Positions 8,015 to 15,231 are shown, counted from the stretch's first letter. The stretch: 29,825 bases of DNA from an uncultured Eubacterium sp. (GCA_900550135.1 URQO01000018.1:1-29825), one strand, 5' to 3'. Numbers and translations: made by a program. Notes: a model not told the origin generated them from the sequence alone.

Positions 8015-9259
8015 TTGGAGAAGGACAATAAAGAGACAATAGCCCAGGAAAATGTTGAAAAGGAAACATTGGTTCAGGAAGAAAATAAAGAAAAAGAGAA
8101 TAAAAAAACAAATACTAAGGAAGATAAGAAAGAAACAAAGATAAAAGAAGAAAAGTCTTCATCTGATAGCGTAGAGGACACAAATCAAAAGTCCAAAGGA
8201 AGATTTGTTGTACCTGCCATTATAGCAGTTATATTGATAGCATTTGCAGGTGTTATTATTTGGCAAAACTTTATCAAACCAAAGACAGATATTAATGACA
8301 AGTTAGGCTTTAACACAGACGATTATATTACAGTTGGAAATATAAAAGGACTTACTTATGATCTTACGCAAAAAGAATGGGATGAAAGCATCAACGAAGA
8401 TACTGATTATACAGAAGATGTAAACAGAGCATCAAAGTCCGGAGATGAAATTTCATTCTCATATACAGCCTATATTAACAACAAAAAGATTGAAGATTTG
8501 TCAGAAAAAGAGCAGTCAATTGATTTAGGTTCTTATGATAGTGGTATATATAAATTGTTTTCAGACAAACTTATTGGTGTAAAAAAAGGCGATAAAGTTA
8601 CTGTAAAGGTTACAGACGGAAAAGAAGCCAACGAATTGTCAAGAAAAAAACTTGACTATACCGGCAAAAAAATAACATACAAATTAAGTGTAGAAGCTGT
8701 TTCTGAAAAGCATAGAGATAAAATCACAGATCAGTGGGTAAAAGACAATTACTACGAAGCCTTAGGCTTGTCTAATAAAAAAGAATATTATCAGTGGCAA
8801 AAAGAATACCTTATAGAAGAAAATGTAAAAGTCGAACTTTGGAACAAAGCTTTAGAAAAAGTCACATTGAAGTCTGTTCCTTCAGAATATTATCAGCAGA
8901 TTGTAGATGAAATGGATGGTTCAGTAGCTGCATCTGCAAAGCAGGAAGGACTTTCAGTTAATGAATATAAAATCCGTTACGGACTTACAGATGAGGTAAC
9001 ACAGGAAAACTATAATACAGAGTTAAAATCCATGCTTTTGATGTGGCATATTGTAAAGCAGGAAGGATTTAAAGCTTCAAAGGAAGAAATTGAAGCAGAA
9101 TATGAGAATTCAATGGATGATGCAGGTGTTGATACAGTAGAAGAAATGAAGAAACTGTATACAAAAGATGAAATGGAAGAACTCGTATTACTTGATAAAG
9201 CACAGAATTTTGTATATGAAAATGCAAAAGTAACATTTTCATATAAAATCAAAAAATAG
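8015..9259 (+). CDS. Membrane-anchored trigger-factor-like foldase
   Basis: About 414 residues. A highly charged, Lys/Glu-rich, low-complexity cytoplasmic N-terminus (about 60 residues) leads to one hydrophobic span (about 64-85: VVPAIIAVILIAFAGVIIW), giving N-in, C-out topology. Outside is a region with the pattern of an FKBP-type prolyl isomerase as in trigger factor (about 137-231: GDEISFSYTAYINN, then LIGVKKGDKVTVKV). A helical C-terminal part (about 232-405) resembles the trigger-factor chaperone domain. This suggests folding of secreted proteins at the membrane. The start is ambiguous. TTG 8015 has AAGGAG 8 bases upstream, while ATG 7982, in frame and 11 codons earlier, has only a weak site. 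The two CAP-domain secreted proteins downstream are possible clients, which is pure inference from position. Confidence 0.75.
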   Translation: MEKDNKETIAQENVEKETLVQEENKEKENKKTNTKEDKKETKIKEEKSSSDSVEDTNQKSKGRFVVPAIIAVILIAFAGVIIWQNFIKPKTDINDKLGFNTDDYITVGNIKGLTYDLTQKEWDESINEDTDYTEDVNRASKSGDEISFSYTAYINNKKIEDLSEKEQSIDLGSYDSGIYKLFSDKLIGVKKGDKVTVKVTDGKEANELSRKKLDYTGKKITYKLSVEAVSEKHRDKITDQWVKDNYYEALGLSNKKEYYQWQKEYLIEENVKVELWNKALEKVTLKSVPSEYYQQIVDEMDGSVAASAKQEGLSVNEYKIRYGLTDEVTQENYNTELKSMLLMWHIVKQEGFKASKEEIEAEYENSMDDAGVDTVEEMKKLYTKDEMEELVLLDKAQNFVYENAKVTFSYKIKK

Positions 9260-9373
9260 AGAGCAAAACAACTGCTCATAATCAATATGGTAGCAAAGAA
9301 ATAGAAAACATAAGAAAAAACTTACAGTCACACGGGAACTAATATAGGGTACATATGCAAAGGAGGACACACT

Positions 9374-10456
9374 ATGAAGTTTATTAAGAAAACAATAATT
9401 GCACTTGTTATAGCCACTATGATTGCAGCTTTCCCTATAGCTGAAAACAACAAGGCACAGGCAAAGTTTGTGTACAATCCATATCTTAATTACAGTTCAA
9501 TTAACATTCTTAAAGGACATACCTTTAAAATTAAAATGATGCATCCAAATGGAAAAGTAAAATGGAAGACATCCAACAAGAAGATTGCAACTGTAAAGAA
9601 TGGAAAAGTTAAAGGCGTAGGAGTAGGAAAATGCAAAGTGTACGCACAGATAAAAAAGAAAAAGTATGTGTGCAAAGTTAGGGTAAAAAGGAATCCAAAC
9701 GAACAGGCAAGTGACTTTAAAAAGATATCTCAGGATATGGTTAATCTGAAACTTGATTTGAAAAGAATTGAGTACAATAGTGATGCAACTTTAAAATATT
9801 CAACTAAAGCAAATACATTCAAACTAAAAGTATTTAACACAAAGAAAAAGGTAACATGGAAATCCAGTAACAAAAAAATTGCCACAGTTAATAATACAGG
9901 ACTTGTCACTGCAAAGAAAAAAAGAACATGTAAGATTTTTGCAACAGTTGGAAAAACAAAAACATCATGTAGCGTAAATGTTACAAATTTAGCAGACAAG
10001 AAAAAAATAGAGAAACAGCAGATTATTTATACTCTTGTTCAATTTATAAACGATGACAGAATCAAGGTTAAATCAAGACCTTTAAAGGTGCTTGACAAGT
10101 TAAACGAAATTGCTGATATAAGAGTAAAAGAAGTAGCTCAGAAGTCGCCGGATAAGTTGTCTCATACAAGACCAAATGGCAAATCATACGATACAGTTTA
10201 TGATGAAGTTGGATTTAAAAAAGGTATCTATGTAGGAGAAAATGTTGGATATACAGCCGATAAGCCGGAATATGTGGGAGATTTTGTAAAAGATGCATAT
10301 AAGTACTGGTATAAATCAAAATTGCACAGACGGAATATGCTTGATAAAAACTTCCAATGCATTGGTATTGGATATTTGGATGCAGGAGATTTTATAGGGG
10401 ATTTTGGAGAGAGAATGGTACAGTCTTATTGGACACAAGAACTTTATAAAAAATAG
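9374..10456 (+). CDS. Secreted protein with two BIG2 Ig-like domains and a CAP domain
   Basis: 360 residues. A signal peptide (about 1-30, cleavage after AQA) is followed by two bacterial Ig-like BIG2 repeats (about 42-105 and 138-204), each with the WK(T/S)SNKKIATV motif. A CAP/SCP-PR1 domain follows (about 216-356). CAP landmarks are His264 in LSHTRPNGKS, GENVGY at 288-293 and His318. Each Ig domain carries a Cys pair (87/100 and 186/199) that could form a disulfide. Very basic. Probably exported and wall-associated, but no sortase motif or membrane anchor is present, and the activity of bacterial CAP proteins is unclear. AAGGAGG lies 8 bases before ATG. Its likely paralogue follows after about 390 bases. 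Confidence 0.9.
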   Translation: MKFIKKTIIALVIATMIAAFPIAENNKAQAKFVYNPYLNYSSINILKGHTFKIKMMHPNGKVKWKTSNKKIATVKNGKVKGVGVGKCKVYAQIKKKKYVCKVRVKRNPNEQASDFKKISQDMVNLKLDLKRIEYNSDATLKYSTKANTFKLKVFNTKKKVTWKSSNKKIATVNNTGLVTAKKKRTCKIFATVGKTKTSCSVNVTNLADKKKIEKQQIIYTLVQFINDDRIKVKSRPLKVLDKLNEIADIRVKEVAQKSPDKLSHTRPNGKSYDTVYDEVGFKKGIYVGENVGYTADKPEYVGDFVKDAYKYWYKSKLHRRNMLDKNFQCIGIGYLDAGDFIGDFGERMVQSYWTQELYKK

Positions 10457-10849
10457 AAAATATATTTAACATTATTCGTCAAAAAAACAAGTTTCCGCAA
10501 TAATAAAAATGATATAACTTACAAATAAAAAGTAATAAAAAACAATAAAAAACTGAATAAAAAACGATTTCGATTTGTTTACAATAATAAGAAATTATGA
10601 TAAAATTAGTCCATAAAGAGAAGAACGTATGGACTAATTTTTTATACAATAAAATTTATTGTATTAGATATAAATTATGAGTTGTCTCAAAGATTAAAGA
10701 GTACGTGTAGGAGACGATTTCGATTTTATATTTTAAATGGTCACAGTTTAAGATTCGAAGTTAAACATGCATAGTAGGTATCAATCAAAGATGTTTCTAT
10801 TTGAAAATTAAATAGTGGAGTGTTCAATTAGAAAAAAGAGGTGACGCTT
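10457..10849 (+). other. Gene-free AT-rich region between the two CAP-protein genes
   Basis: About 390 bases without a credible gene. It holds a candidate promoter (TTTACA 10578-10583, 17-base spacer, TAAAAT 10601-10606), a perfect 14-pair hairpin at 10602-10641 with a T-tail, and two copies of the 13-base word ACGATTTCGATTT at 10564-10576 and 10714-10726. The rest is A/T-rich sequence in which I see no structure. Confidence 0.7.
10602..10643 (+). terminator. Strong intrinsic terminator between the CAP genes
   Basis: A perfect 14-pair stem (AAAATTAGTCCATA with TATGGACTAATTTT) with a 12-base loop, continuing into T residues. It begins inside the -10 box of the candidate promoter, so it could end read-through from the first CAP gene or attenuate a transcript for the second. 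Confidence 0.8.
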
Positions 10850-11512
10850 ATGTATGGTTTTAAGAACGTCTTAAAGAAAACCATTGTTACTTTAATGATA
10901 GTGCTTTCATTTACTTTTGTATTACCAATTATTGGAAACGTATATCAGGCACAGGCAAAAGTTGACAAAAAAGGTAAAATTTTAGCAGTAAATAAGGGAA
11001 CATGTAAGGTTATAGCAACTGCAGGCGGAAAGAATTATACATGTAATGTTACGGTTACAGATTATAATGATGACAAAATGATATATGAGCAGTATAATGT
11101 ATATACAATGGTTGGAATGATGAACGTTGACAGAGTTAAAGCAAAATCCCGACCACTAAAGGTAAGTGAAACATTAAACAAAGCAGCTGATACAAGAACT
11201 GCAGAGATTGAAAAATCATTTTCACATATCAGAACAAACGGTAAATCATTTAGTACAATTTTTACACAGTATGGTTTCAGATTAAATGGTTATGTAGCAG
11301 AAAATATTTCACTTTATGAAGATACCATTGACAATACTATAGGAGTTGCAAAGTTATCATACAAGAATTTATACAACTCAAGAGGACATAGAGAAAATAT
11401 ACTAAATCCAAATTATGAGTATGTAGGAATTGGAACAAATGTGGTAACATATGAAGAAGACGGATTTGTATATAGTGATACATATATTACTCAGGAATTC
11501 TTCAGAAATTAA
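10850..11512 (+). CDS. Secreted CAP-domain protein with a truncated BIG2 domain
   Basis: 220 residues. A signal peptide (about 1-36, ending AQA) leads into only the last half of a BIG2 domain (about 37-70: KILAVNKGTCKVIATAGGKNYTCNVTV), and then a CAP domain (about 79-218) with His126 in FSHIRTNGKS, the EN pair at 151-152 and His180. The CAP part closely tracks that of the upstream gene (VKAKSRPLKV against VKSRPLKV, TRTNGKS-like loops), so the two look like a tandem duplication after which this copy lost the first Ig domain and half of the second. ATG 10850 is preferred over in-frame GTG 10841, because GAGGTGA sits just upstream of the ATG. It probably acts outside the cell; its activity is unknown. 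Confidence 0.87.
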   Translation: MYGFKNVLKKTIVTLMIVLSFTFVLPIIGNVYQAQAKVDKKGKILAVNKGTCKVIATAGGKNYTCNVTVTDYNDDKMIYEQYNVYTMVGMMNVDRVKAKSRPLKVSETLNKAADTRTAEIEKSFSHIRTNGKSFSTIFTQYGFRLNGYVAENISLYEDTIDNTIGVAKLSYKNLYNSRGHRENILNPNYEYVGIGTNVVTYEEDGFVYSDTYITQEFFRN

Positions 11513-11698
11513 TAACGGTGGGAGTACTTAAAATATATAAAGGGTATTTTTATATATGTCGCTCCGGTGAGTTTTCATAGGAAAGCTTGCCGGAGCGAAA
11601 CTCTTTGTTATAATTATATTATCTTATCTTTTAAATATATATTGTATAATAGGTTTTCAAAAAAATAATTTATTATGTAAAAAGTTAAAAAATGTTTG
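11513..11698 (+). other. Intergenic region with a branched palindrome at 11560-11597
   Basis: CGCTCCGG (11560-11567) pairs perfectly with CCGGAGCG (11590-11597). Inside, GTTTTC pairs with GAAAGC around an ATAG tetraloop. The 3' flank is AAACTCTTTG, not a T-run, so termination would be inefficient. It is the only GC-rich spot in this region and may still end the CAP gene transcript. Nothing else is recognised. Confidence 0.55.
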
Positions 11699-11726
11699 TT
11701 GACAATGAAAATTTATGTTATATAAT
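11699..11726 (+). promoter_or_regulatory. Consensus sigma-A promoter for the thrS T-box leader
   Basis: TTGACA (11699-11704), a 16-base spacer and TATAAT (11721-11726), followed by the T-box leader about 25 bases later. Confidence 0.88.
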
Positions 11727-11749
11727 TAACCTTGTTAGAACAAATAAAA

Positions 11750-11970
11750 CGTTGACGAGGAAAGTAGGTTATCCGGAGGGTTACAGAGAGAGATGCCAAG
11801 GCTGGAAGCATCTTACAGAAAGATAATTGAAGACTACCTCTGAGTGGCTCTAATCAAGCCCGGTGACTCCGTTATAGTCTAAATGAGAGGCTTTTGTTTT
11901 GAAAGCAATCAGGGTGGAACCGCGTATATTACGTCCCTGTTTATGGAAACATAAACAGGGGCTTTTCTTT
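11750..11970 (+). promoter_or_regulatory. T-box riboswitch controlling thrS
   Basis: A transcription-attenuating leader that senses uncharged tRNA-Thr. Stem I runs from GACGAGGAAAGTAGG (11752-11766) to CCTC (11837-11840), with the GAGG/CCTC base pair set, the AGTA loop-E strand and GAAG opposite. The AGAGAGAT (11787-11794) and GGCTGGAAGC elements are typical of stem I distal parts. The T-box proper, AGGGTGGAACCGCG, is at 11911-11924. The terminator is a 13-pair stem (11933-11945 with 11950-11962) with a GAAA loop and T-tail. The specifier is probably ACT at 11833-11835. ACC at 11836-11838 is the alternative, but its bases appear paired in stem I. Both are threonine codons, matching the downstream gene. 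Confidence 0.95.
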
Positions 11971-12015
11971 TTGGAAAGATTGTTTATGTTTTACGTCAAA
12001 ACAGAAAGGAGAAAT

Positions 12016-12030
12016 ATGGCAAGGCCATAA
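12016..12030 (+). CDS. Four-codon mini-ORF before thrS
   Basis: ATG GCA AGG CCA TAA, with AAAGGAG 4 bases upstream. It is in the same frame as thrS and stops 9 bases before the thrS ATG. It has the only properly spaced ribosome site in this stretch, so ribosomes may terminate here and restart at thrS. It could also be a chance ORF. Confidence 0.4.
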   Translation: MARP

Positions 12031-12039
12031 GTAAAAAGG

Positions 12040-14004
12040 ATGAAGATTACATTAAAAGACGGATCAGTAAAAGAGTATTCAGAAGCAATGACAGTAAATG
12101 ACATAGCATTTGACATTGCTGGAGGATTAGGAAGAGCAGCATGTGCAGGTGAGGTTGACGGAGAAGTTGTTGACTTAAGAACAACCATTGACAAGGACTG
12201 TACATTAAATATTTTAACTTTTAAAGATGAAGCAGGAAAGGCTGCTTATAGACACACAGCGTCTCATGTATTAGCAGAGGCTGTTAAGAATTTGTTCCCT
12301 GAAGCAAAGTTGGCAATAGGACCTTCAATTGATGATGGTTTTTATTATGATTTTGACAGTGAACCATTTTCAAGAGAAGATTTAGATAATATCGAAAAAG
12401 AAATGAAGAAAATCATCAAGTCAGGAGCAAGACTTGAAAGATTTACACTTCCAAGAGAAGATGCAATCAAATATATGGAAGATAGAAATGAACCATATAA
12501 GGTAGAATTAATTAAGGATTTACCTGAAGATTCAACAATTTCATTTTATAGTCAGGGTGAATTTGTAGACCTTTGTGCAGGACCACATCTTATGAGCACA
12601 AAGCCAATTAAGGCATTTAAGCTTACATCATCATCAATGGCATATTGGAGAGGTGATTCAGACAATGCAAGACTTCAGAGAATTTATGGAACAGCATTTG
12701 ACAACAAAGATGCTTTAAATGAATATCTTGAAATGTTAGAAGACCAGAAGAACAGAGATCACAACAAGCTTGGTCGTGAAATGGAGTTATTTACAACAGT
12801 TGATGTTATTGGTCAGGGATTACCTTTGTTGCTTCCAAAGGGCACAAAGATAATTCAGAAAATGCAAAGATGGATTGAAGACTTAGAGGATAATGAATGG
12901 GGCTATATGAGAACAAAGACTCCACTTATGGCTAAGTCAGACTTATACAAGATTTCAGGACATTGGGATCATTATACAGATGGAATGTTTGTGTTAGGAG
13001 ATAAGGAAAATGACAAAGAAGTTCTTGCTCTTCGTCCTATGACATGTCCATTCCAGTATTATGTATATAAAGCAAGTCAGAAATCATATAGAGATTTGCC
13101 ATGTAGATACAGTGAAACATCTACATTATTTAGAAATGAAGATTCAGGAGAAATGCACGGATTAACACGTGTACGTCAGTTTACAATTTCAGAAGGACAT
13201 TTGATTGTACGTCCTGACCAGATGGTAGAAGAGTTTAAGGGATGTCTTGCACTTGCAAAATATTGTTTGGAAATATTGGGTGTTGAGGAAGATGTAACAT
13301 ATCATCTTTCAAAATGGGACCCTGAAAACAAAGAAAAATATATTGGTGATGCAGATGTTTGGAATGAAACAGAACAGGATATTAGAAATATCTTAGACGA
13401 ACTTGGTATAAACTACACAGAAGACGTAGGAGAAGCTGCTTTCTACGGACCAAAGGTAGACATTAACGCAAAGAATGTATATGGAAAAGAAGATACAATG
13501 ATTACAATTCAGTGGGATGCTTTATTGGCAGAACAGTTTGATATGTACTATGTTGATCAAAATGGTGAAAAAGTTAGACCATACATTATCCACAGAACAT
13601 CAATGGGATGTTATGAAAGAACTTTAGCATGGCTTATTGAAAAATATGCAGGAAAATTTCCAACTTGGTTGTGTCCTGAACAGGTAAGAGTTCTTCCTAT
13701 TTCTGAAAAATACGAAGACTATGCTCAGTCGGTTGCAAAAGCATTAAAGGAAAGACATGTAGATGTAACAGTTGATTCACGTTCAGAAAAGATTGGTTAC
13801 AAGATTAGAGAAGCTCGTCTTGACAAACTTCCATACATGCTTGTTGTTGGACAGCAGGAAGAAGAGGATGGAACAGTTTCAGTAAGAAGCAGATTTGCAG
13901 GGGACGAAGGTGTAAAACCTCTTGATGATTTCATTAATCAGATTTGCAAGGAAATTGATACAAAGGAAATAAGAAAAGAAATCAAAAAAGAAGAACAGAA
14001 GTAA
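12040..14004 (+). CDS. thrS: Threonine--tRNA ligase
   Basis: Charges tRNA-Thr in the cytoplasm. 654 residues. A TGS domain (about 1-62) is followed by the editing domain (about 65-240) with the HxxxH site His72 and His76 and the GFYYDF motif. The class II catalytic core (about 245-540) has Cys336 in RPMTCPFQ and His in SEGHLIV as zinc ligands, the motif 2 arginine region RVRQFT, and motif 3 MGCYERTLAWLIE. A C-terminal anticodon-binding domain (about 560-645) follows. The start MKITLKDGSVKEY is the natural family N-terminus, although the only purine run (AAAAAGG) abuts ATG with no spacing. See the mini-ORF at 12016. Expression is controlled by the T-box just upstream. Confidence 0.97.
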   Translation: MKITLKDGSVKEYSEAMTVNDIAFDIAGGLGRAACAGEVDGEVVDLRTTIDKDCTLNILTFKDEAGKAAYRHTASHVLAEAVKNLFPEAKLAIGPSIDDGFYYDFDSEPFSREDLDNIEKEMKKIIKSGARLERFTLPREDAIKYMEDRNEPYKVELIKDLPEDSTISFYSQGEFVDLCAGPHLMSTKPIKAFKLTSSSMAYWRGDSDNARLQRIYGTAFDNKDALNEYLEMLEDQKNRDHNKLGREMELFTTVDVIGQGLPLLLPKGTKIIQKMQRWIEDLEDNEWGYMRTKTPLMAKSDLYKISGHWDHYTDGMFVLGDKENDKEVLALRPMTCPFQYYVYKASQKSYRDLPCRYSETSTLFRNEDSGEMHGLTRVRQFTISEGHLIVRPDQMVEEFKGCLALAKYCLEILGVEEDVTYHLSKWDPENKEKYIGDADVWNETEQDIRNILDELGINYTEDVGEAAFYGPKVDINAKNVYGKEDTMITIQWDALLAEQFDMYYVDQNGEKVRPYIIHRTSMGCYERTLAWLIEKYAGKFPTWLCPEQVRVLPISEKYEDYAQSVAKALKERHVDVTVDSRSEKIGYKIREARLDKLPYMLVVGQQEEEDGTVSVRSRFAGDEGVKPLDDFINQICKEIDTKEIRKEIKKEEQK

Positions 14005-14108
14005 ATTTGTTAAATCAGATAAATTAGAAAAATTAAACTAATGAATGATTGAAACGAAAATTGAAATGTTAAATACAGTTGAAACAAATTTTATAGTATA
14101 AAAAAAAT

Positions 14109-14165
14109 AAAAATCTCCATAATATCTAATATCGGTATATCGAAATGATTTTTATGGAGGTTTTT
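14109..14165 (+). promoter_or_regulatory. Hairpin that buries the ribosome site of the DUF1540 gene
   Basis: AAAAATCTCCATA (14109-14121) pairs with TATGGAGGTTTTT (14153-14165), 13 pairs with one U-G. The descending arm contains the GGAGG site and ends at the base before the ATG at 14166. The T-run gives it the look of an intrinsic terminator for thrS as well. It may block translation, end upstream transcription, or both. Confidence 0.6.
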
Positions 14166-14492
14166 ATGACTGTTTTAAATTGTAGTGTTAAAAATTGTTA
14201 TTATAACAAAAGTTCAAAGTGTTGCAAGGATGGAATCCAGGTAGGTGGAACAGATGCAACAATTGTGGACGCAACTTACTGTGAAGATTTTAGAGAAGTA
14301 AAGGACAGCGCAACAGCAAAATATGAACATTGTGACTGTGTGCCTGATAAGAAAAAGAATGTAAGATGCGATGCAGTAAGATGTACTTTTAATGACAATT
14401 GCAGATGTCATGCAGATGAAATTACAATTGACGGCAATGGAGCAACACACCAAAGCCAGACTGAATGTGGTAGTTTTACCTGTAACTGCTAG
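14166..14492 (+). CDS. Cysteine-rich protein with two DUF1540 domains
   Basis: 108 residues with two tandem copies of the small DUF1540 Cys motif: LNCSVKNCYYNKSSKC...CEDF (about 4-43) and VRCDAVRCTFNDNCRC...CGSF (about 65-103), joined by a short linker with CDC. It is probably a metal-binding or redox-sensitive cytoplasmic protein. DUF1540 proteins are common in Clostridia and of unknown function. The start is ATG 14166, with GGAGG 5 bases upstream. Two earlier in-frame ATGs (14145 and 14154) lie inside the hairpin and lack a ribosome site. No promoter of its own was recognised with confidence. Transcription may come through from thrS. Confidence 0.85.
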   Translation: MTVLNCSVKNCYYNKSSKCCKDGIQVGGTDATIVDATYCEDFREVKDSATAKYEHCDCVPDKKKNVRCDAVRCTFNDNCRCHADEITIDGNGATHQSQTECGSFTCNC

Positions 14493-14520
14493 CTGCTAAA
14501 AAAATAATTAAAGAAAAATA

Positions 14521-14549
14521 TTGACATAGTGTGGATGTAGTGGTATAGT
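14521..14549 (+). promoter_or_regulatory. Consensus sigma-A promoter for infC-rpmI-rplT
   Basis: TTGACA (14521-14526), a 17-base spacer and TATAGT (14544-14549). It starts the structured leader of the operon. Confidence 0.88.
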
Positions 14550-14555
14550 ATTGTC

Positions 14556-14683
14556 TGTTGAAAAAAGAAAGCAGAGTGTCCACTCTCACCCAGACGCAGG
14601 TGGCGATTCGAGGTTGATATTTTTCTGACATTAGTTTAGATGATTTATTGTGGATAGTCTGTTTAGATTATCCACTTTTTTAT
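14556..14683 (+). promoter_or_regulatory. infC operon leader RNA with attenuator (L20-leader-like)
   Basis: The leader holds a compact structured part (14571-14630, including AGAGTG/CACTCT and CACC/GGTG pairings) and then an intrinsic terminator. The terminator is an 11-pair stem (14650-14660 with 14665-14675, loop GTTT) with a T-run at 14676-14681. GTCCAC at 14578-14583 can pair with GTGGAT at the base of the terminator, a possible antiterminator. In Bacillus this operon is controlled by L20 binding its leader to promote termination. The same logic is inferred here from position and architecture. Confidence 0.75.
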
Positions 14684-14708
14684 TGCATAAAAAGATGGAG
14701 AAGTATTA

Positions 14709-14729
14709 ATGGAGGTGCAATACTATTAG
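14709..14729 (+). CDS. Six-codon mini-ORF overlapping the infC start
   Basis: ATG GAG GTG CAA TAC TAT TAG with GGAG 8 bases upstream. It contains the infC ribosome site, and its stop codon shares one base with the infC ATT start (ATTAG). It could couple translation to infC or be fortuitous. Confidence 0.35.
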   Translation: MEVQYY

Positions 14730-15231
14730 CGAGTTAATGATCAACGGACAGATTAGAGACAGAGAAGTTCGTGTAATTGGAACAGATGGAGAACAGTTAG
14801 GAGTTATGTCTTCAAGAGATGCTCAGAAGTTGGCAGATGAAGCAGAACTTGACTTAATTAAAATTGCTCCAAAAGCAAAGCCTCCTGTTTGTAAGATTAT
14901 GGACTATGGAAAGTTCAGATACGAACAGCAGAAGAGAGAAAAAGAGGCAAAGAAAAAACAGCACGTTGTTGAAACAAAGGAAATCAGACTTTCACCAAAC
15001 GTTGAAATGAATGATTTAAAGACTAAGGCAAACAACGCAAGAAAATTTATTACTAAAGGTGATAAAGTCAAAGTTACTCTTCGTTTCAGAGGAAGAGAAA
15101 TGGCTCATATTGGTAGTAGTGCACATGTTTTGGATGACTTCGCACAGATGCTTGAGGATATTGCTCAGGTTAGCAAGAAACCAAAACTTGAAGGCAGAAA
15201 CATGACAATGTTTTTAGAAAAAAAGCGTTAA
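14725..15231 (+). CDS. infC: Translation initiation factor IF-3, AUU start
   Basis: Binds the 30S subunit and proofreads start-codon choice. 168 residues. The N-terminal domain (about 5-80) has INGQIRDREVRVIG and LIKIAPKAKPPVCKIMDYGKFRYEQ. The linker is Lys-rich (KREKEAKKKQ). The C-terminal domain (about 88-168) has KEIRLSPNVEMNDLKTK and KVTLRFRGREMAH. The start is placed at ATT 14725, reading Met-Ser-Glu-Leu-Met-Ile-Asn, because GGAGGTG lies 7 bases upstream. The first ATG (14737) would be 19 bases from it. An AUU start is the classical means by which IF-3 limits its own synthesis. First gene of the infC-rpmI-rplT operon. Confidence 0.95.
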   Translation: MSELMINGQIRDREVRVIGTDGEQLGVMSSRDAQKLADEAELDLIKIAPKAKPPVCKIMDYGKFRYEQQKREKEAKKKQHVVETKEIRLSPNVEMNDLKTKANNARKFITKGDKVKVTLRFRGREMAHIGSSAHVLDDFAQMLEDIAQVSKKPKLEGRNMTMFLEKKR

